From Amblyornis subalaris (taxonomy: Eukaryota > Chordata > Aves > Passeriformes > Ptilonorhynchidae): a stretch of 64,000 nucleotides of DNA. Below, one piece after another: positions 35,501 to 50,500 of this stretch (within the stretch, counting starts at the first letter, position 1; each line of letters opens with the position of its first letter). The stretch lies in NCBI GenBank assembly GCA_018881555.1, contig JACAXG010000013.1, forward strand, positions 9,152,191 through 9,216,190, read 5' to 3'. The position numbers and the translations under genes were made by a program. The notes under the pieces were generated by a model. It did not search any database and was not told the DNA's origin. It worked only from the letters and a program-made list of their open reading frames with translations.

Positions 35501-38500
35501 GAACAACTCCTTTTGGGACACCCATATCCTCCAACCCCCCTGCACTCACAGTGGGATGTGGAAGAGGCGGGTGATTCATTTTATCCTGGAAAGTGGGCAA
35601 AGTGTCCCGTTACCATCCCTTTATTCAAGCCCAAAAAAACCTGCTTGAAGTCTATTTATAGTCTATTTATATTAGACATTATAGCACAAAACCAAACTCA
35701 AATACGCAGCTTTTCAATATGTCTGAGAGAATTAACTATTTGCAGTGTGGAACTATGAAGCAGAGCCAGTGAAGTGTAATGGCTCAGAGCCTGCAGACAC
35801 TCCGCTTCTCTCAGAGCGACCTGGAATATCCCGTCAGCCGGCAGTCACCACGGATCCGTGTCCTTGGCTACGGCACTGGTTGCTCACTCATTTCACTGAG
35901 GAAACAGAATTTACAGGATCTAAAACATCTCANTCCGGGGAGGCAGATTTAGAGGGATTTGACTCCAGTGGAACAGTANGAGCTTTTTGAATTCTTTTCT
36001 TGTGTTCAGCTCCACAGACCCCAGACCCCGAGATTTATACTTGTTTTCCTGAAATGGGGTCTGNGACAGAAGATTTGCACAAAGAAGCACCCAGAAAAGC
36101 TTGGACCATTCTCCTTCACCTTCCCNTGCAGAAATAAAACATGCCTAGTGCTCTGTACAGAGGGTTCAAGGGACTTTGTGATGGGGATTCAGATCACAAA
36201 TGTCACTCAAATCACNACTATGTCACTACAAGAGAGTCTCCATTTGCTGAGGAGAAGGGAGCATTCCCAAGGACACATAAAGCTGTTAGTCAGACTGCAT
36301 CACTGGAAACCATTTGTTAATTTAAATGAAAGCTGTTGCAATAATTAACATCTTTATGAAAACATATGCACAGGGGCTGCCACAGCCATGCAGGCAGAGG
36401 CATTTGGGGATGTTGTATCTTGCTTGCAAAGTATAATCATTATTATTTTTCCTTCTTCCCCAAGCTCCATGTAGTCATGCAGTGGGACATCAGTCCTGGG
36501 AGGAGCTGNTGCCATTAAATGCAGCTCAGGTACCTCTGACCTTCTCCAACTTGGCCAGGGAGCTCCTGGGACANCACAGGCTGTGAATTCCTAATCACTG
36601 CTGTAATTAAAACCAGAGAAGTGATGCCAAGTTAGCCTCTGCTGTGCAGCTCCACAAGTTTTGCCTGTGCAGGCACAGAGGATGAGAAGCTGGATGAGCC
36701 TTCAGTTCTCATCCTGAGGNCAGTCTGGGTTGGGGTTGGGCTCAGGCTCAGGTGAGGAAAGGGGACACTGGCTGCTCTGCAGCAGGCTGGGCTCACACTT
36801 CTGTAGATTTTATGGGAACAAGTGATCTAANGAGATCTCCCACCACAGACTGTGTTGTGCCTCAGTAACATGCAATAACCAGTTTATTCCAAACTGAAGA
36901 TTTTTTCTCGTTTGTTTTACTTACAGAGGGGAAAATCTGGGAAGCTCAGGGCACTTGACCAGCTTTCTATTTTCAACTAGTTTGAGATCAGGTCAATTTA
37001 TTCTCTGTTTTAACATTTTACACTCTAGTGTTTATGGAAATGGTAATACCATGCTTTACAGAAGGACAAAGCCAGTGTTAATAACAGAGAGCANATGCCA
37101 TTATGTATTTCTTGGGCGTTACATATAGCTACTGAAAACCTTACAGAAGAACCCCCTCCTGTGAGACAGGAAGCCAGAGAGCCTGCAAGCTTACAAACTG
37201 CTTGAGAAAGAGTAAAGAGGGTGATAAACAAAGAGTGAAATATGAGCACCAGGAGTACCTGAAACTATGAAAGAATCAATGCATGGAAATCCAGTAAGCA
37301 GCCCCAAAACGAAGCAGGAGACAAGCAAAACTTGGCTCACACAGTTTTGTTAGGACTCCTAACAGTTTCTGTCCNACACATGTAATTGTGGTATAAACAC
37401 ATTGCCACAACAGTGAGCCGAAACATGTCACTTGTCCTGCATCCCTCCACAGCGGCCTGGGACCCCTCCACCCCGCAGCCCTGACCCACCTCACACATAC
37501 TNGGATGCATGTACAGGGACCCTCTGTACTCTGCAAGGGTTAATCAGCCACATGTACTTGGGATTCAGCATTTGCTAGGATTATTGACCAATCCAAGGCT
37601 AACACTACATAAAACTTTCTGAATTGATACCTGCTTTTGCTGCTATAAAGTGACCTGTCTCACTACAGNCCTTTTCCCCATTTACTGTCTCTCACCTTCA
37701 GGCACATCATCCTGAAGCCAACTCCCACAGCCTCCACATGATGTATCACTGCTTTGATTTTTGTGACAGTGCATTTTCATCAAAACTGTGTTTTCCATTA
37801 AAAAAATGCCCCCTACCTACCAAAACCAGAGCAAACTGAACTTTTACAGGTGCTTAATTTTACCCACTGAGCGAAATAATTGCCTCCCAAGTGCAAAACC
37901 ACNATTACTGTGTTTTACTTAGATCACACAATTCTTTGCAGGGTCAAATAATAATTCCATATTTAATCTAAGACTCAAAGCCAAAGCATTTGTCCTTATT
38001 GACTATGGTTCCACTATAAGTCAGTGAGTTATAATTGGGAAGGGGGCGAAAAAAGAGGGGAAAAAACCCAGGAACCAGTTTAGAGATAAAATTGCTTTTT
38101 TTGGATTATTATACCGGTGCTCAGGCAACATAAGAGAGTGTGAGAGGCGATGGATGGCAAACAAGGAAGGAAAGGCACACAGTGCATGTGAGGCTGTGGC
38201 ATATCTCAGGGGAGCCGACACTGGAGAAGCACCTCATGATCAAGAAATATTATAAAAGCTGTTTATAACTTTTATATTCTATTTTTACTAACAAAGAACA
38301 TCCTTCTCCCTTTCCTTTGAGAATCAGACCCATCCAATCTGTGAAACTGGCCCTTTGCCAACAAGACTATTAAAGAACAGGGTTTCAATGCTACATAAGC
38401 CTCTTTAGCTCAAATTGCTTTCGTGCTGGCAGAGCTGGCCGGGGGCTCGGTGCACCCCGAACTCGGGGTCTGGGACACGGGCAGCAGACGTGGGACTGCA

Positions 38501-41500
38501 GTGATGCCATCAGGGACTGTCCCTGTGCCCCTGCCTCCCCACTCACCCCCTCCCAGTGACGCCCCTCCCGCTCAGCAAGGCAGCGTTATCCGCAATGGAA
38601 AAAAGCTTTGCGTCCGGTCAAGCCTTGAATCTGCTGGAGAAGAATAAGGCAAATAAACTTCATGTCAAGGAGGCCAGCCATGCTTTCTTGTGACCTCTGG
38701 TGACTGAAGGAGTGAGAAGAGGACAGNGATGGATGAAAGGGACCAATTCAGCATCAACGTGTGGGCTGTGGTATGAACTTGGCCCAGCAGTGTATTATTT
38801 TTGGGGGAGGGGCAGGCAGTTTTACTCAGTACAGGAAAATTGTCTCAGAGAAAAGGTTGCTAAAGTATTGGGTAATTATATAATTATATATCTGCATGCG
38901 TGGATGTAAATGCTTGTGTGGCATATGCATATATATAAAATATATATAAAAAAATAAAATTTCCCCCTACTCTGGGTAACTAATGATTAACACTTGTGCC
39001 ACTAGCATTAATGCAGAGACATCTCACTCCTTAAAAAAAATCCAAAACCAAACCTCTTTCTCAACAAGTAACTGGTGCATGAACAGCCTGGGCACGGCCA
39101 CAGCACCACATTCCCCCGTGGTTCCCGNGGACAGAGCTGGTGGCAGACACCAGCACTGGGCTCGGGGGCTTTGCTGGCCCTGCAGCCTCCATCCAGCCTC
39201 CTCCAGCTTCCATCCAGCCTCCTGACAACCACAGCCCCAAAGGTAGGGCGCAGACAAAGGATGGGAATCTCCAAGCAACCGGAGGAGCAGCGCTGGCCTC
39301 TGCTCCCTCCTACTCTGCCCTGCCAGGAAATGCATTTGCAAAACACAAGATCTTTGCAAGCATCCACTAAAAAGGGAAAAATGCTAACAAGGAGCTCAAT
39401 GTCCTGAAAGAGCCCAGTAATCACACGTAAACCGAGGTATTTAAAGTATCTAAAATATCTACAGCATATCAGTGCCTTGCCAAGAGAAATTATTCAATAA
39501 ATAATTCAGTGCTGTGCAGAGATCTTACTTTAGACACTTGAGATCTTTCAGAGTGCAAAATCCACCCCTCAGCTGGAAATGCCCTGTGGCATGCATACGG
39601 CCCCCAGTAGGGCCACCAATTCATCCTCATCCCTCTGTGTGGGGTCCCTATTCATCCATCAATGCCAAATCCTCCAGAAAAGCTTCATCCTCCATCCCAC
39701 ACCTCCTCAGCCACTCAGCAGAGCTCACAGATGTGGACCAACCTAAAAGTACCTTTTTCACCCCTGAGCAGAGTGGGGCAGCAGTACTCAGAANCCACCT
39801 TTACTCACGCGTACGGGAAAGGTGTGACGGGGAACGTGGTTCGAATCTCAGGATGCTGTGCAAGCATTATTAAGATTCCTACCNAAAGGGAAAAGCTCAA
39901 CAGCTCAGAACTCTGCTGTCTCTGAAGTCTATCAGTTGCCTAACTCACAGTGACACAAATTCTCCTCTAACTGCTGAAACATCCTTAAAATGTTACCCAG
40001 NACCAGCATGAGCCAGAGTCACGAGGTTTCATTGTCCAGGCTAAAAACCTCAGCTTGTGGTTGCAGAGGATGGACTTCAGATAGAAAAACCCACATGGGA
40101 TATTTTTGCACCCACTATCCCCCTTTTCATATTCATCTCGTTCCCCTTGTGCCAGTGTAGCTGCTGGATGCTCACCCCAAGTGGGCTCAGGCCATTCCCC
40201 CAAGCTAAAGCATAACTCANCCAGAAGGAAAAGCAAACCCCCAAAGCTGTGGGGTTTCTGGCTCTTTGCCTGCAGCTCTCTGGAACTTGCTCACACAAAT
40301 GTGCCAAAATCAGCACAGGGACTGCAAAGTTCCATCTGAGGAAACCAGAGCCTGATCTCCTCCCTGTCTGCTTCCCTGGCNCACAAGCAGCATAGCCCAC
40401 AGGGGCATCCCATGGAGGCGGCTAAAGCAGGAAAGCATTTGTCCCTCAGCCTTTTGGCAAAGTTTGCAGGTGGCAGTGAACTCTGAACATGTTTGCTGGG
40501 GCTTGCGCTGAAGTGCCATGTGCTGCTGGCATTGTCACACGGGGCTGGATGCTGACACTGAACCGCAGGGATGCTTCTGCCAGGGCTGCGCCTCAGTCCT
40601 GGACACTGCTCTCAGAGCATCTGCAAAGCTCTCCCCTTCCCAGAGGTACCCGTGAACAGTTGTAAAATTCAGCTCTTGTGAAGAATGAGGTTTGTTAGGT
40701 TGTCTTTGGGGTTCTTTTATTTTTTATTTTTTAGTGACATTGATGGTTGATTGCCCCATATGCCATATGATTCTTGAATNCTCTATGTCAGGCGGCAAAC
40801 AAACAGCTTAAAGAATGGCATAAAAATATTATCTGGGGCAGAGTACAAAGAGAAACACTGAATGGAGAGGGAGAAGGGAGCTGCACCCCTGACAGCCATC
40901 TTGGCAGAGCAGAGATGCGAAGGTGCTTCGCAAAGAGCTTGATGGCTTGTTGCCAGGGAAAGTTTTGATGTTTGCCTTTAAATATTGGTTGGATTTAAAT
41001 AAACCTTAGTANTGTCTGTAGAGGCCCTGGTCCAGGTAAGAANCCCAGACATGTGAAGGTTCTGCAGCAGTGTCAGTGCTGGGCAGTGCAGAGGTGCACA
41101 TACACACAAGTGGACATACCCTTCAGTGCACCCAGGTGGGATGTACTCCCCTCTCCAGCTCACTGCCCCACTCATTTTCAGTCTCTCCACATGAACACAC
41201 CAGAGCCAGGTCCTCCATGGCCTTCCCAGTCTGCAAAGCCTCTAGCCCAGGGCTGGGTGGAGGAAAGGAGATTTTGGGTGAAATGCCAGGCAGGGAAGAA
41301 GCCGGCACACAANAATGCATTGCCCTGGCTGCTGAGGGCTGGCTCCGCTGTCCCCACAGCAGGTCACTGCCAGGCAAGGACAAACATGCAGNCAGGTCCC
41401 TGCGCTGCCAGTTCCCAGCTCTCCATGACCATTCACATCCTGCCCTTGTACGCATCTGGGGGGTCACTGTGTGAGACTGGTCACCGTGACACAGGGAGGG

Positions 41501-44500
41501 TTGAAGGGACAGCCCTGGCTGCTCTCCTGCTGTGTGCATAAACTGCACAGGTCTGATTCCTGCTGGCTGCTTGCAGGGTGGGATGGGGTGACCACCAACC
41601 CACACTACTGCTGGACAGAGCCGTGGGGCTCTCCCCTGCCTTATGGCCACCCTGGGGCACATGGCTGCTGGCACAGAAATAACTGTCCTGCTATAGGATC
41701 AGAAAAAGTGGTTAGTTTCCAAGCAGATCCCTGCCTGGGCATGATCAGATAGCATCCTGATGTCATGGTGGGGTCATACCCTCTCTGCATGACTCCCTGN
41801 CCCACTGCACACCNACTCCCACCCTGCCAGGAGCATGCNGCACTCGACCCCACCATATCCCAGGCTGTGGCTGGATGGCACAGGGAGTCCTTCCAGTGCA
41901 AGGAGCCCTTCTGACCGGCTGCCCCTTCCATCATTCCCACACCCACTCTGCTTTTTCCAGGCACCAGCACAAATATTTGTGCATCAGTCCAGGGGTCCTG
42001 ATCCAGCTGCAAACCTTTTTGGATTTGTTGTTGCCATTTCTTTTGGCAGCAGTACCAGAATAAAGCAGTTTCTGAATAACACACTGAGGATCCTGCCCAG
42101 CCAATTGCATTCAGATAAGCATGGCAGCCCTGGGAGTGCTTCATCCAAAGTGACACAGAAACCTAAACAAGCTCATAGCAGAAAACCTGCCATAATGCTT
42201 AAGACATGACACAGTGGCATGCCCAGAATTAGTTCTGCAGAGAANAGGGAAGAACAGGGATGTTTTGAGTACCACTTCCCAGCCAGGTGTTAGCCTGCAT
42301 TGTCTCTCTGACAGCTCAGACTGGACCAAAACTCTTACTTGGTCAAACTTCAGTTTTGTGTTGCCTTCTGCAATATCAACAGCTGTGTAGCAAGTGTTCA
42401 CAGCAGGGCTAAGTGGGCCAGACTGCAGCTGGCGTTGCCTCCAGCCACGAAGATCCTGGAAATTGTGCCTGTTGCTGTCTGCAGGATGCTGCCAATGCAG
42501 TATCACACCACAGATTTTCATCTGCTGCTGCAGAAGATGTAGACAGAGACCTCTCAGCTTGTGCCATATCATAGCTAAACACTGCCTTTATTATTATAAG
42601 GAGCAATTCTCTTTAAGCCAATCTTACAAAAGCTCCAATACTTACTGACCTGCCACTGCAGTAAAATCAGAACCNTATGAACAACCATAGGACTGAAAGG
42701 CTCTGCCAGCTCTGTGTCGAACACGTGCCCATGAAGACAGTGTTACAACTGTCACGCTGGAAACTGAAAACTAGAAAATGACATCGAAAATGGGAGCTTA
42801 CGAAAAAGTAACAGTAGTGGCATTAACTACAGTGAATACAGTTGTATCCCTCACTTATAGTAAGCTGGCCATAATTAGACTAGGTTAATTACCAAGCAAG
42901 TGCCCTGCAAGTCCATGGAATCACAAATGGTGTGGGTTGGAAGGGACATTGAAGATCATCCAGCCACCCCACACACAATGGGCAGGAATGCCCCTCACTA
43001 GGTCAGGTCGCTCAGGGCTCCATCCAACCCGGCCCTGTAGTTGTAGTGCTTTTCTAAAGGACCCTGTCTGCGCAGATGGGAAGGAGTGAGGGGACCCCCA
43101 AAGGTTAAGCACATGTGCAGAGAGCAGAGTTTTATCCAGACCCTGTGCACGCAGAACGTGACTGCCTGAATCTGCTCCAGGTTTTATCCCAAAACAAATC
43201 AGCAGCTGAAGGAGGCTTTGAAAGTTGTTCAACACTTTTTTGGCAACCTTGCAGTGCAATAAGGGGAAAGAAAATAAAGAAGCAGGTTGTGTACCAAAAC
43301 CCCAAAGGAAAGCAACTCCCTCCTGCCCCTGCAGGTGGGGGGACAGCAGTGGGGACAGCAGTCGGGGCAGGAGCAGCGTGATGCAGCAGCCTTGCCCGCC
43401 GCACAGACCTGCCGGCTCCCGCCGTGCCCTCTGCCTGCCTGGGCCCTGCGCCAGTAGCCTCCGGTCATCACCGAAACACGCTGCCTGCAAACAGCCAGAG
43501 CTTCTCAAAATAATCTCTTCTGTGCACGAGAGTATCACCGTGCTTTTAAAGGAACACAGCTTGACGTTTGTATCTTTGCATGAGGTCGGTAAAACCAAAG
43601 TGAGCACTGCAGAAATAGCCATGGCATTAGGGACGCTCTCACCGCCCGGTGCAGAAGATTTTCCAAGGAGGCCCCACAATGGACACAGGCCCCTCAGCAG
43701 CGGGCAGCCATGCCTGACCCACCCTGCTGTACACCTCCAGGAGCAGGNAGGGACCTTCTACCCTCCAGGAGCCTCTCTGAAACTACTGAAAGCATCATCT
43801 TCCTATTCACATCCCCAACCCCACCTGTCCCCCACATGCCAAATGATGGGATCAACCAGTGACAAGCACATGACATCACAGCANGCAAGAAACCACACCA
43901 TGTCCAGAGAGGGGATTTCATGCCTACAGAAAAGGTTTCCATGTTCTGTCCCTGACACCAGGGTACACCCCCTTCAACACTCACGTCCGACACAGCAGCA
44001 GGCTCTTCCCATGTGGATGGAACACGCTCATGGTTCCATGCTTGAGGAAGGTGTGAATGCACAGCATGGAATTAGGAACCCCATCACACAGAGTACACTG
44101 AATGCTTGCAACCTACCACTGCTGAGTAGCTTTGGCAAAGGCTCCTGGTGTCACCAGCACCGGGAGATCCCTCAGGCAGAGACATACATTGCAAAGAGCC
44201 TACACTGAAGTCTGGGTGGCTGAAAGTTGATACACAGAAAGCCTAGAAACCAGCAGGATGCCACAGAATCCCAGAATCATTTCAGCTGGAAAAGNCNTCT
44301 AAGATTATCAGGTCCAACTANTCCCCCAGCACTGCCAGGCTCACCACTAAACCATGTCCCCAGCTGCCACATCTACACATTTGTTAAATCCCTCCNGGGA
44401 TGGTGACTCCACTACTGCCCTGGGCAGCCTCTTCCAGACCTGAAAAATTCTTCTGGTGAAGAAATGGTACTTAATATCCAANTTAAACTTCCCCTGGCAC

Positions 44501-47500
44501 ACCTTGAGACCATTTCCTCTTTTTCCTCCATTTGCTGTTTGGGAGGAGACCAACCTCCCCACCTAGCTNCAACCTCCTTTGTAGAGTGACAAGGTCCCTT
44601 CTGAGCCTCCTTTTCTCCAGGCTGAGGTCCNCCAGCTNCTCAGCTGCTCCTCATCAGACTTATGCTCCAGACCCTTTCCCAGCTCTGTCATCCTTCTTTA
44701 GACATGCTCCAGCACCTCAATGTCTTTCTTGGAGTGAGAGGCCCAAAACTCAACACAGCATTCAATGTCAACCACAACTAAACGAGTGAGCAGAGCTCCG
44801 CAGTGCTGCTGCTGTGGGAAACAAGCCCCGAGCCCCCATATGTGGGGCCAGGAGTTTNGGGCAATGAACTCAAAGGGGCAGAGCTCTCCGGAGAAGTCCC
44901 AGGCGCCAGGTTCCATCTCTGCATCCCAGTGACCTTGCCCCCGTGCACGGCTGGGTGCAAGCAGAGCTGCCCTCACCGCTGAACCCAGGGGTGCCCGGGG
45001 GGATGCCCGACCCCCAGGGCTGTCACCCCGCAGCCCACGCGGGACCTGCGGGGCCGCTGCCTCCAGCGCTGGAAGCTCCCGCCGGAGCCGGACGGAGCTT
45101 TCCCCCTTCTAAGGCTGTTGGAAGCACCCAAACCAGCAGGAAACTGCCAAAGCCACGTGCCAGTGACCCCCGTCCCACGGCCCCGCCGCGGGCTCTGCCG
45201 CATCGCCCCCCGCGGAACGAGCCCACCCACCTCCCAAAGCCGCGGGTCTCCCTGCACGGCGGCTCTCCCGCAGCCGCCTTCGCTTCGCTCGGCATCCCGG
45301 AGCCCGGCTGCCGCGCAGCCTGCGGCCCCCCGGGATGCGCGGACCCGTTCGGAGCCCCCCGGGTCCTACCAGATCCTCCCGGACCTTGCCCGGGCGCAGC
45401 CCCTCGGTTCCCCCCCGAGCTCCTCACACGCATTTCGGTAACAACAACGAAACCCCCGGCGGCACTCACCATCCGCCGGTCCCTCCGGTGCCCCGGTGCC
45501 CGGTCAGCTCATGGCCGGGGCTCTGCCCTCCCGGTCCCCGCACAGAACTGCTGACTGCAGGGCGTCCCGCCCCCTCCCATCTGCAAACGGCTGAAAGAAG
45601 TTAAGCTTGGCTAATATCGGCTTAGGCTGTATTAGCGCAGCAGCAGCAGCGATGCCCGCTGTAACCCTTGAGGCTCCGCATTCCGGCCGTGGGACCCGCC
45701 TTCCAGACAGGAAAAACCCACCCCCTCCGCTCCTGAATATTGCAGTATTTTCGCACATCTCTGTCATACTGGAGGATTTACAGGCTCGAAGCAAGGCTTT
45801 TGGGTGTAAAACTGCAAAGCCTTCCTGCAAATGCTCAGTTTAAAATTAGAAACGGCTTTTTTTTTTTTTCTTTAGGAAAAGTCATCATGAAAGAAAGTTT
45901 CTGACACTGAGAAAGTGTGCGCTGCCAGTCCTGGTCTGCTGAATTAGAAACTTCATAGGTCGAATATGGACAGACATTTACATGGGCAGATAGTGACAGG
46001 ACAAGGGGGAATGGCTTCACACTGACAGAGAGCAGAGTCAGATTAGATANTGAGAAGAAATTCTTCACTGTGAGGGTGGTGAGACACTGGAGCAGGCTGT
46101 CCTGAGAAGCTGGACATCCCACCCCTGGATGTCCAAGGCAAGGTTAGACAGGGCTTGAAACAACCTGGTCNAGTGGAAGGTGTTCTTGCCCGTGGCAGAG
46201 GGACTGGAACCGGATAAGTTTAAAGGTCCCTTCCAACCCAAAGCANTCTGTGATGATTGAGTAGAATAAATACAAATCACGTGAATCAATAAAATAGTAA
46301 GAGAATAACTATTGCCGACATCATCCTTATACTGCTATATGTTAAAAGAAAAAACCCCAACACCNTGGTATTTGAGCCCAAACCAAGTTTTGTTAATTTG
46401 TACTGAAAATAACAAAACCCAAAACTTTGGGGTTCATTTGTCATGGTAAATTATGAACATTTACATTTTAGAGATCTGGCTGAGATACTCTCTTAACTAA
46501 AAGAACATTCCCTTCAACTGAAGGCCAACACTGTCTGGTAGCTTCCAACTCCCCACTTCTGAGCAAAGATAACATGGGTGTGCCATTCCTGGGCCCCCGG
46601 GAGCCCCTATTCCNTATCACCATGTTATTTACTGTTCATTATTTACTGTTTGATTTCTTCTCAGAGCTCTGGCCGTTAGGAAGGCACTTGAGGAGTCCCT
46701 CCCTCCAGAGTTTGGATATTTGGCTTTATTAACACTGAAATTATTGTTTTCCTCAACTCCTTTTTTTCCTGGCTGGATCTCCACAATCGCTTGGCAGAAA
46801 AGTGGGGAGCAGAGGGAGGAGGCTGTCTGAACACTCACTATTACCATGGTTAATAAAGTTTCTGTCTGACCTGTCCNAAATTGTACTTGCAATATTGGGG
46901 TGTGTAATGGAGAATTCTCAAAGAACACACTCATGAATGAAGAGAATATTTAATGAGATTTGAGGCAAGGTTGTCAAATATCCTTTAGCTCTCATGGAGG
47001 GTGTTCTGCAATCAGGCTTAATTCATCAAATTGCCAGGGAATTTGGGCAGGGAATACTAGACNGAATGGTCTGCAGGTGCAAACCAGCATCGCAGTGCTG
47101 GCTTAATGGGACTCCAGCAATATTCACCAGCTCAGATTCCTGCCCCTTTTTTCCTTACGAACCACAGCTTGAAAGAAACTTTGTAGTCAGGAAAATATTT
47201 CAGGTGTTTGAACAGCCCTAGGCTGGCTGGGTCCTTCAGTGCCAGTAGCCCACAGACAGCACCTTTGTATTCATGATGAAATGCCCTAAAGGGGATGTGG
47301 GAATACTGATTTTAAATAAATACTGNATTAAAAACAAGGTATTGTACTACGGAGCTCTTCTTTCAAGTGCCTGCTGGTAAGGGCTGGTCTTGCCTACCAC
47401 CATAAAGCTCACTATGGGCAATATGCCCTCAGCATAGGCGGTGGGATTCAGTAAAACATGTTTCAGTACAGCCTCTGACCCTTTTACCTNCTCCATAAAC

Positions 47501-50500
47501 ACCCTGAACAGTAATTCCCTTTCTGTTGTCTGGCTTTTGTTGCACGTACATACAGCNTATGGACTCACCCTCTGAAGCAACCATCGGAGATATTTGAGGN
47601 AGAACAAAGGGAGGAAGCTGGATGTAGGCTGCCTACCTTAAGGGAAAAAAGATGTAAGCATACTCTAAGTAACACACTGAATAAAAGCTTCNCCCATGCC
47701 CCAGCATTTTCTGCCAGGTGATTTGCAGAGCAGAGTGATGGGGACAGTGCCTTATGGGAAGACAACCACGGTTTTTTGAGGCACAGCCAAGGGAANGCAT
47801 GCAGTTCTCCATAAACAGGGATTTGCTCTGAGATCCTCTGGCACGGGAGCACAGAGAACAGTTCAAGTCTGTTTTCAGATCCTCCTGCAGATGTATGAGC
47901 TGTGCCCTGCAGAACAGGAAGCTGAGGGCTGGTGGGGCTGAGCCCAGAGGTNCTGAGCACCCAGCACTCCACAAAGGCACAAGGAGCCACAAACCCCTTT
48001 GAGCTTCAAACCAGGGCTTGGGTGACTTCTGCTTTTATACAAATCTGCCCCAAACTGCCCCTCATCTTAGAGCATTAAGTAGCAGGGATATTTATACAGG
48101 TACAAAGGAAATTAGACTTCACCTTTTGTGCTCAGTCTAAAACNCAGTGAGACCCAAGTAGCATAAAATCAATGGAAATATTTCAAAGGACTTCCATGAG
48201 ATTTGGCTGAGACCTGACCCATCCAGGGGAAAAAAAAAGATGTAGCAGTGAATCACAGTGGTTTTAGTGCTCACAACCACTCTCTATAAAAGANAGTAAC
48301 CTATGGAATCTCTCCATGCTTTTATAATTTATGAAAATTAATGAGAAACAGAATTTAAGGTTGAATTTTAAACATTGCTGCTTATAGCCAGGAGGATACA
48401 GGATAGGACAAGGTGTAATGGTTTTAAACTAAANGATGGTCAATTCAGACCAGATATAAGGAATGTTTTTTCTATAATGAAGGTGGTGAGACACTGGCAC
48501 AGGTTGCCCAGAGCAGCTGTGGATGCCTCATCCCTGGAAACATTCAAGGTNAGGTTGGACAGGGCTTGGAACAACCTGGTCTAGTTGAAGAGTCCCTGCT
48601 CATTGTAGAGTCATCANGGCACCTAAATGAAGCTGCACCACCAGGAAACCACAAGGAGCTCAGATGGCCTGGAAGCTCCTATGCTTTCATTGCTCTATGG
48701 AAGAGTCCCACATGGCCCTTCAAAATTCTGAGGATAACTCAAGAAAACCCCAGCTGCTGCTTTGGCTTTCAGGACATTCCCACAAANCAGAGCAATAGCT
48801 TCAGTTACAGAACAGAAATCTGCCAACAATATATCTACATTCCTTAAGGTCTGTCCATGGAAAATTGTACCTCAAGTAGAAATAAAACCCAGCCACTAAT
48901 TCAAATGATATGTAAGAAAGGGGAACTTTACTGCTTTGTGTTTCTTTTTAGCGGTCTCCTTTTCTGTGTCTGGTCAGATATTATGCTTTTATGATTATAC
49001 AGCCTATATTTCTGACCACTTCCAAAGAGCAGCAGGAAGGAAGCATACAGCACGAATAGTTGATTAATTCAATAATTAGGAACATTAATATGATGCTACT
49101 GGGCAAGTGTTTCTGCCTCCTCTCCCTCTAGCCCTCAATTTCCTTACACCGCAGGGATGCCAATGGATGGCAAGGGAACAAAAATAAACCCAGGATGATG
49201 AATTTATTGCTTATGCATCTCTTCCCAGCTGTCATCCTCAAAACACTTTGCAGGCATCCAGAAGCACAGTCTCCACGTTGCAGCTGAGTGTGGTGGGAGC
49301 AGCACACGGTGAGGTGCGGGGGCTGTGTCCTGGCCCGGGCCAGGGGGGTCCTTCCTGCACCCTGGCACATGAGCAGGGCTGGCACCTGCCAGCCAGAGAC
49401 CCCAACCTCATCCCACAACCAGCTCCAGTGCNCCTGGCAGTAAGGACCTGGCACTGTGCTGGAAAATGAAGGAAAAAGGAGNTTTGGCATCATCTCCCAG
49501 AGNGTTTTTGAGAAATCTGTGGTTGGGCTGTGATTTGAGATGTCCTTAAATATTCCAAATTAAATACTTTGCTGAAACCTTTTTTTTTCCTCCTGTCAGT
49601 AATAACAAGCAGTTACATTGAATGTTTTTAAACACATGATTTATGTTTCAGGATCTTTGTTGTTGCTTCAGGGTTTTTTGTTTATTTTGTTAACTAAAGC
49701 AGCAATTAGGTTGTTTGTTATTTTTGTTTCTAGGCNGTTCCCTTTGCTGATCCCACACCCTGCGGTACCCTGTGCCTTTCTGTGCCTGACACTACTGCAA
49801 CTTGCTTTTGCTCCCCTGTTTTCACAGGTGTTTTCGAGTCACCCTGAAGACATTTCTNTCCATGCTAAATTTCGCAAACTCTCCACAACTCTGTATACAG
49901 CTGCACATAAGTGAATTTTTAGTTCAAAGGTACATGGCACCTTTTTGCTGACTTCTGTCGGGGCTTTTCCAATCTCCAGCCTCTTCCCCCGTCACTGCTG
50001 CAAAAACAGCCTTAAAGTACCCCTTTTTCTGGGTATTTTAAGCCTCCAAGNCACTGGAGCAAGGTTCCAAAGGGTTAAGGTGGAGGAGGCCCCCAGACAG
50101 CCCATTCTTCAGTCTCAATGACCCAGAGCTTTTGCCTTTTCAAATGTATTTAACCAAATAAAGTGAATAGAGGATATGCAAATGCCTTTTCCGAAAGGAA
50201 ACACAGCCCTGAATTGTTGTTGGCAGGTCAGAGCATCACACCACCCTCAGCAGCCTCTCAGCTGCGGGAGATTCGGGCCGGAGGAGGCGGCACAAAAAGA
50301 CCCTTTTCAGGCAGAATAAAACGAGGACGCGGGTATTCCANGGAGACAGAGGGAGGAGGTCACTGGGGATGGCTCCCCCGGCACCTCAAAACCCTGGTTC
50401 CCTGTGAGGGTGGTGAGGCACTGGCACANCTTGCCCGGAGAAGCTGTGGCTGCCCCATCCCTACAAGTGTTCAAGGCCGGACTGGACGGGGCTTGGAGCA

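Larger units (their letters stand above)
32075..44940 (-). other. ACSL6 intron 1, proximal half
   Basis: About 12.9 kb without a recognised exon. It holds CR1 copies at about 33602-33814, 42915-43045 and 44262-44770, an AT-rich simple-sequence stretch near 38870-38957, and a long plus-strand open frame at 43225-44208. Confidence 0.7.

Noticed and set aside
42921..43679. 252-codon minus-strand open frame
   Set aside because: Its end is CR1-derived sequence and its first part is the shadow of the plus-strand open frame; no family resemblance.
44943..45554. 203-codon plus-strand open frame in the internal CpG island
   Set aside because: Pro/Arg/Ala-rich frames open on both strands are expected from CpG-island composition.
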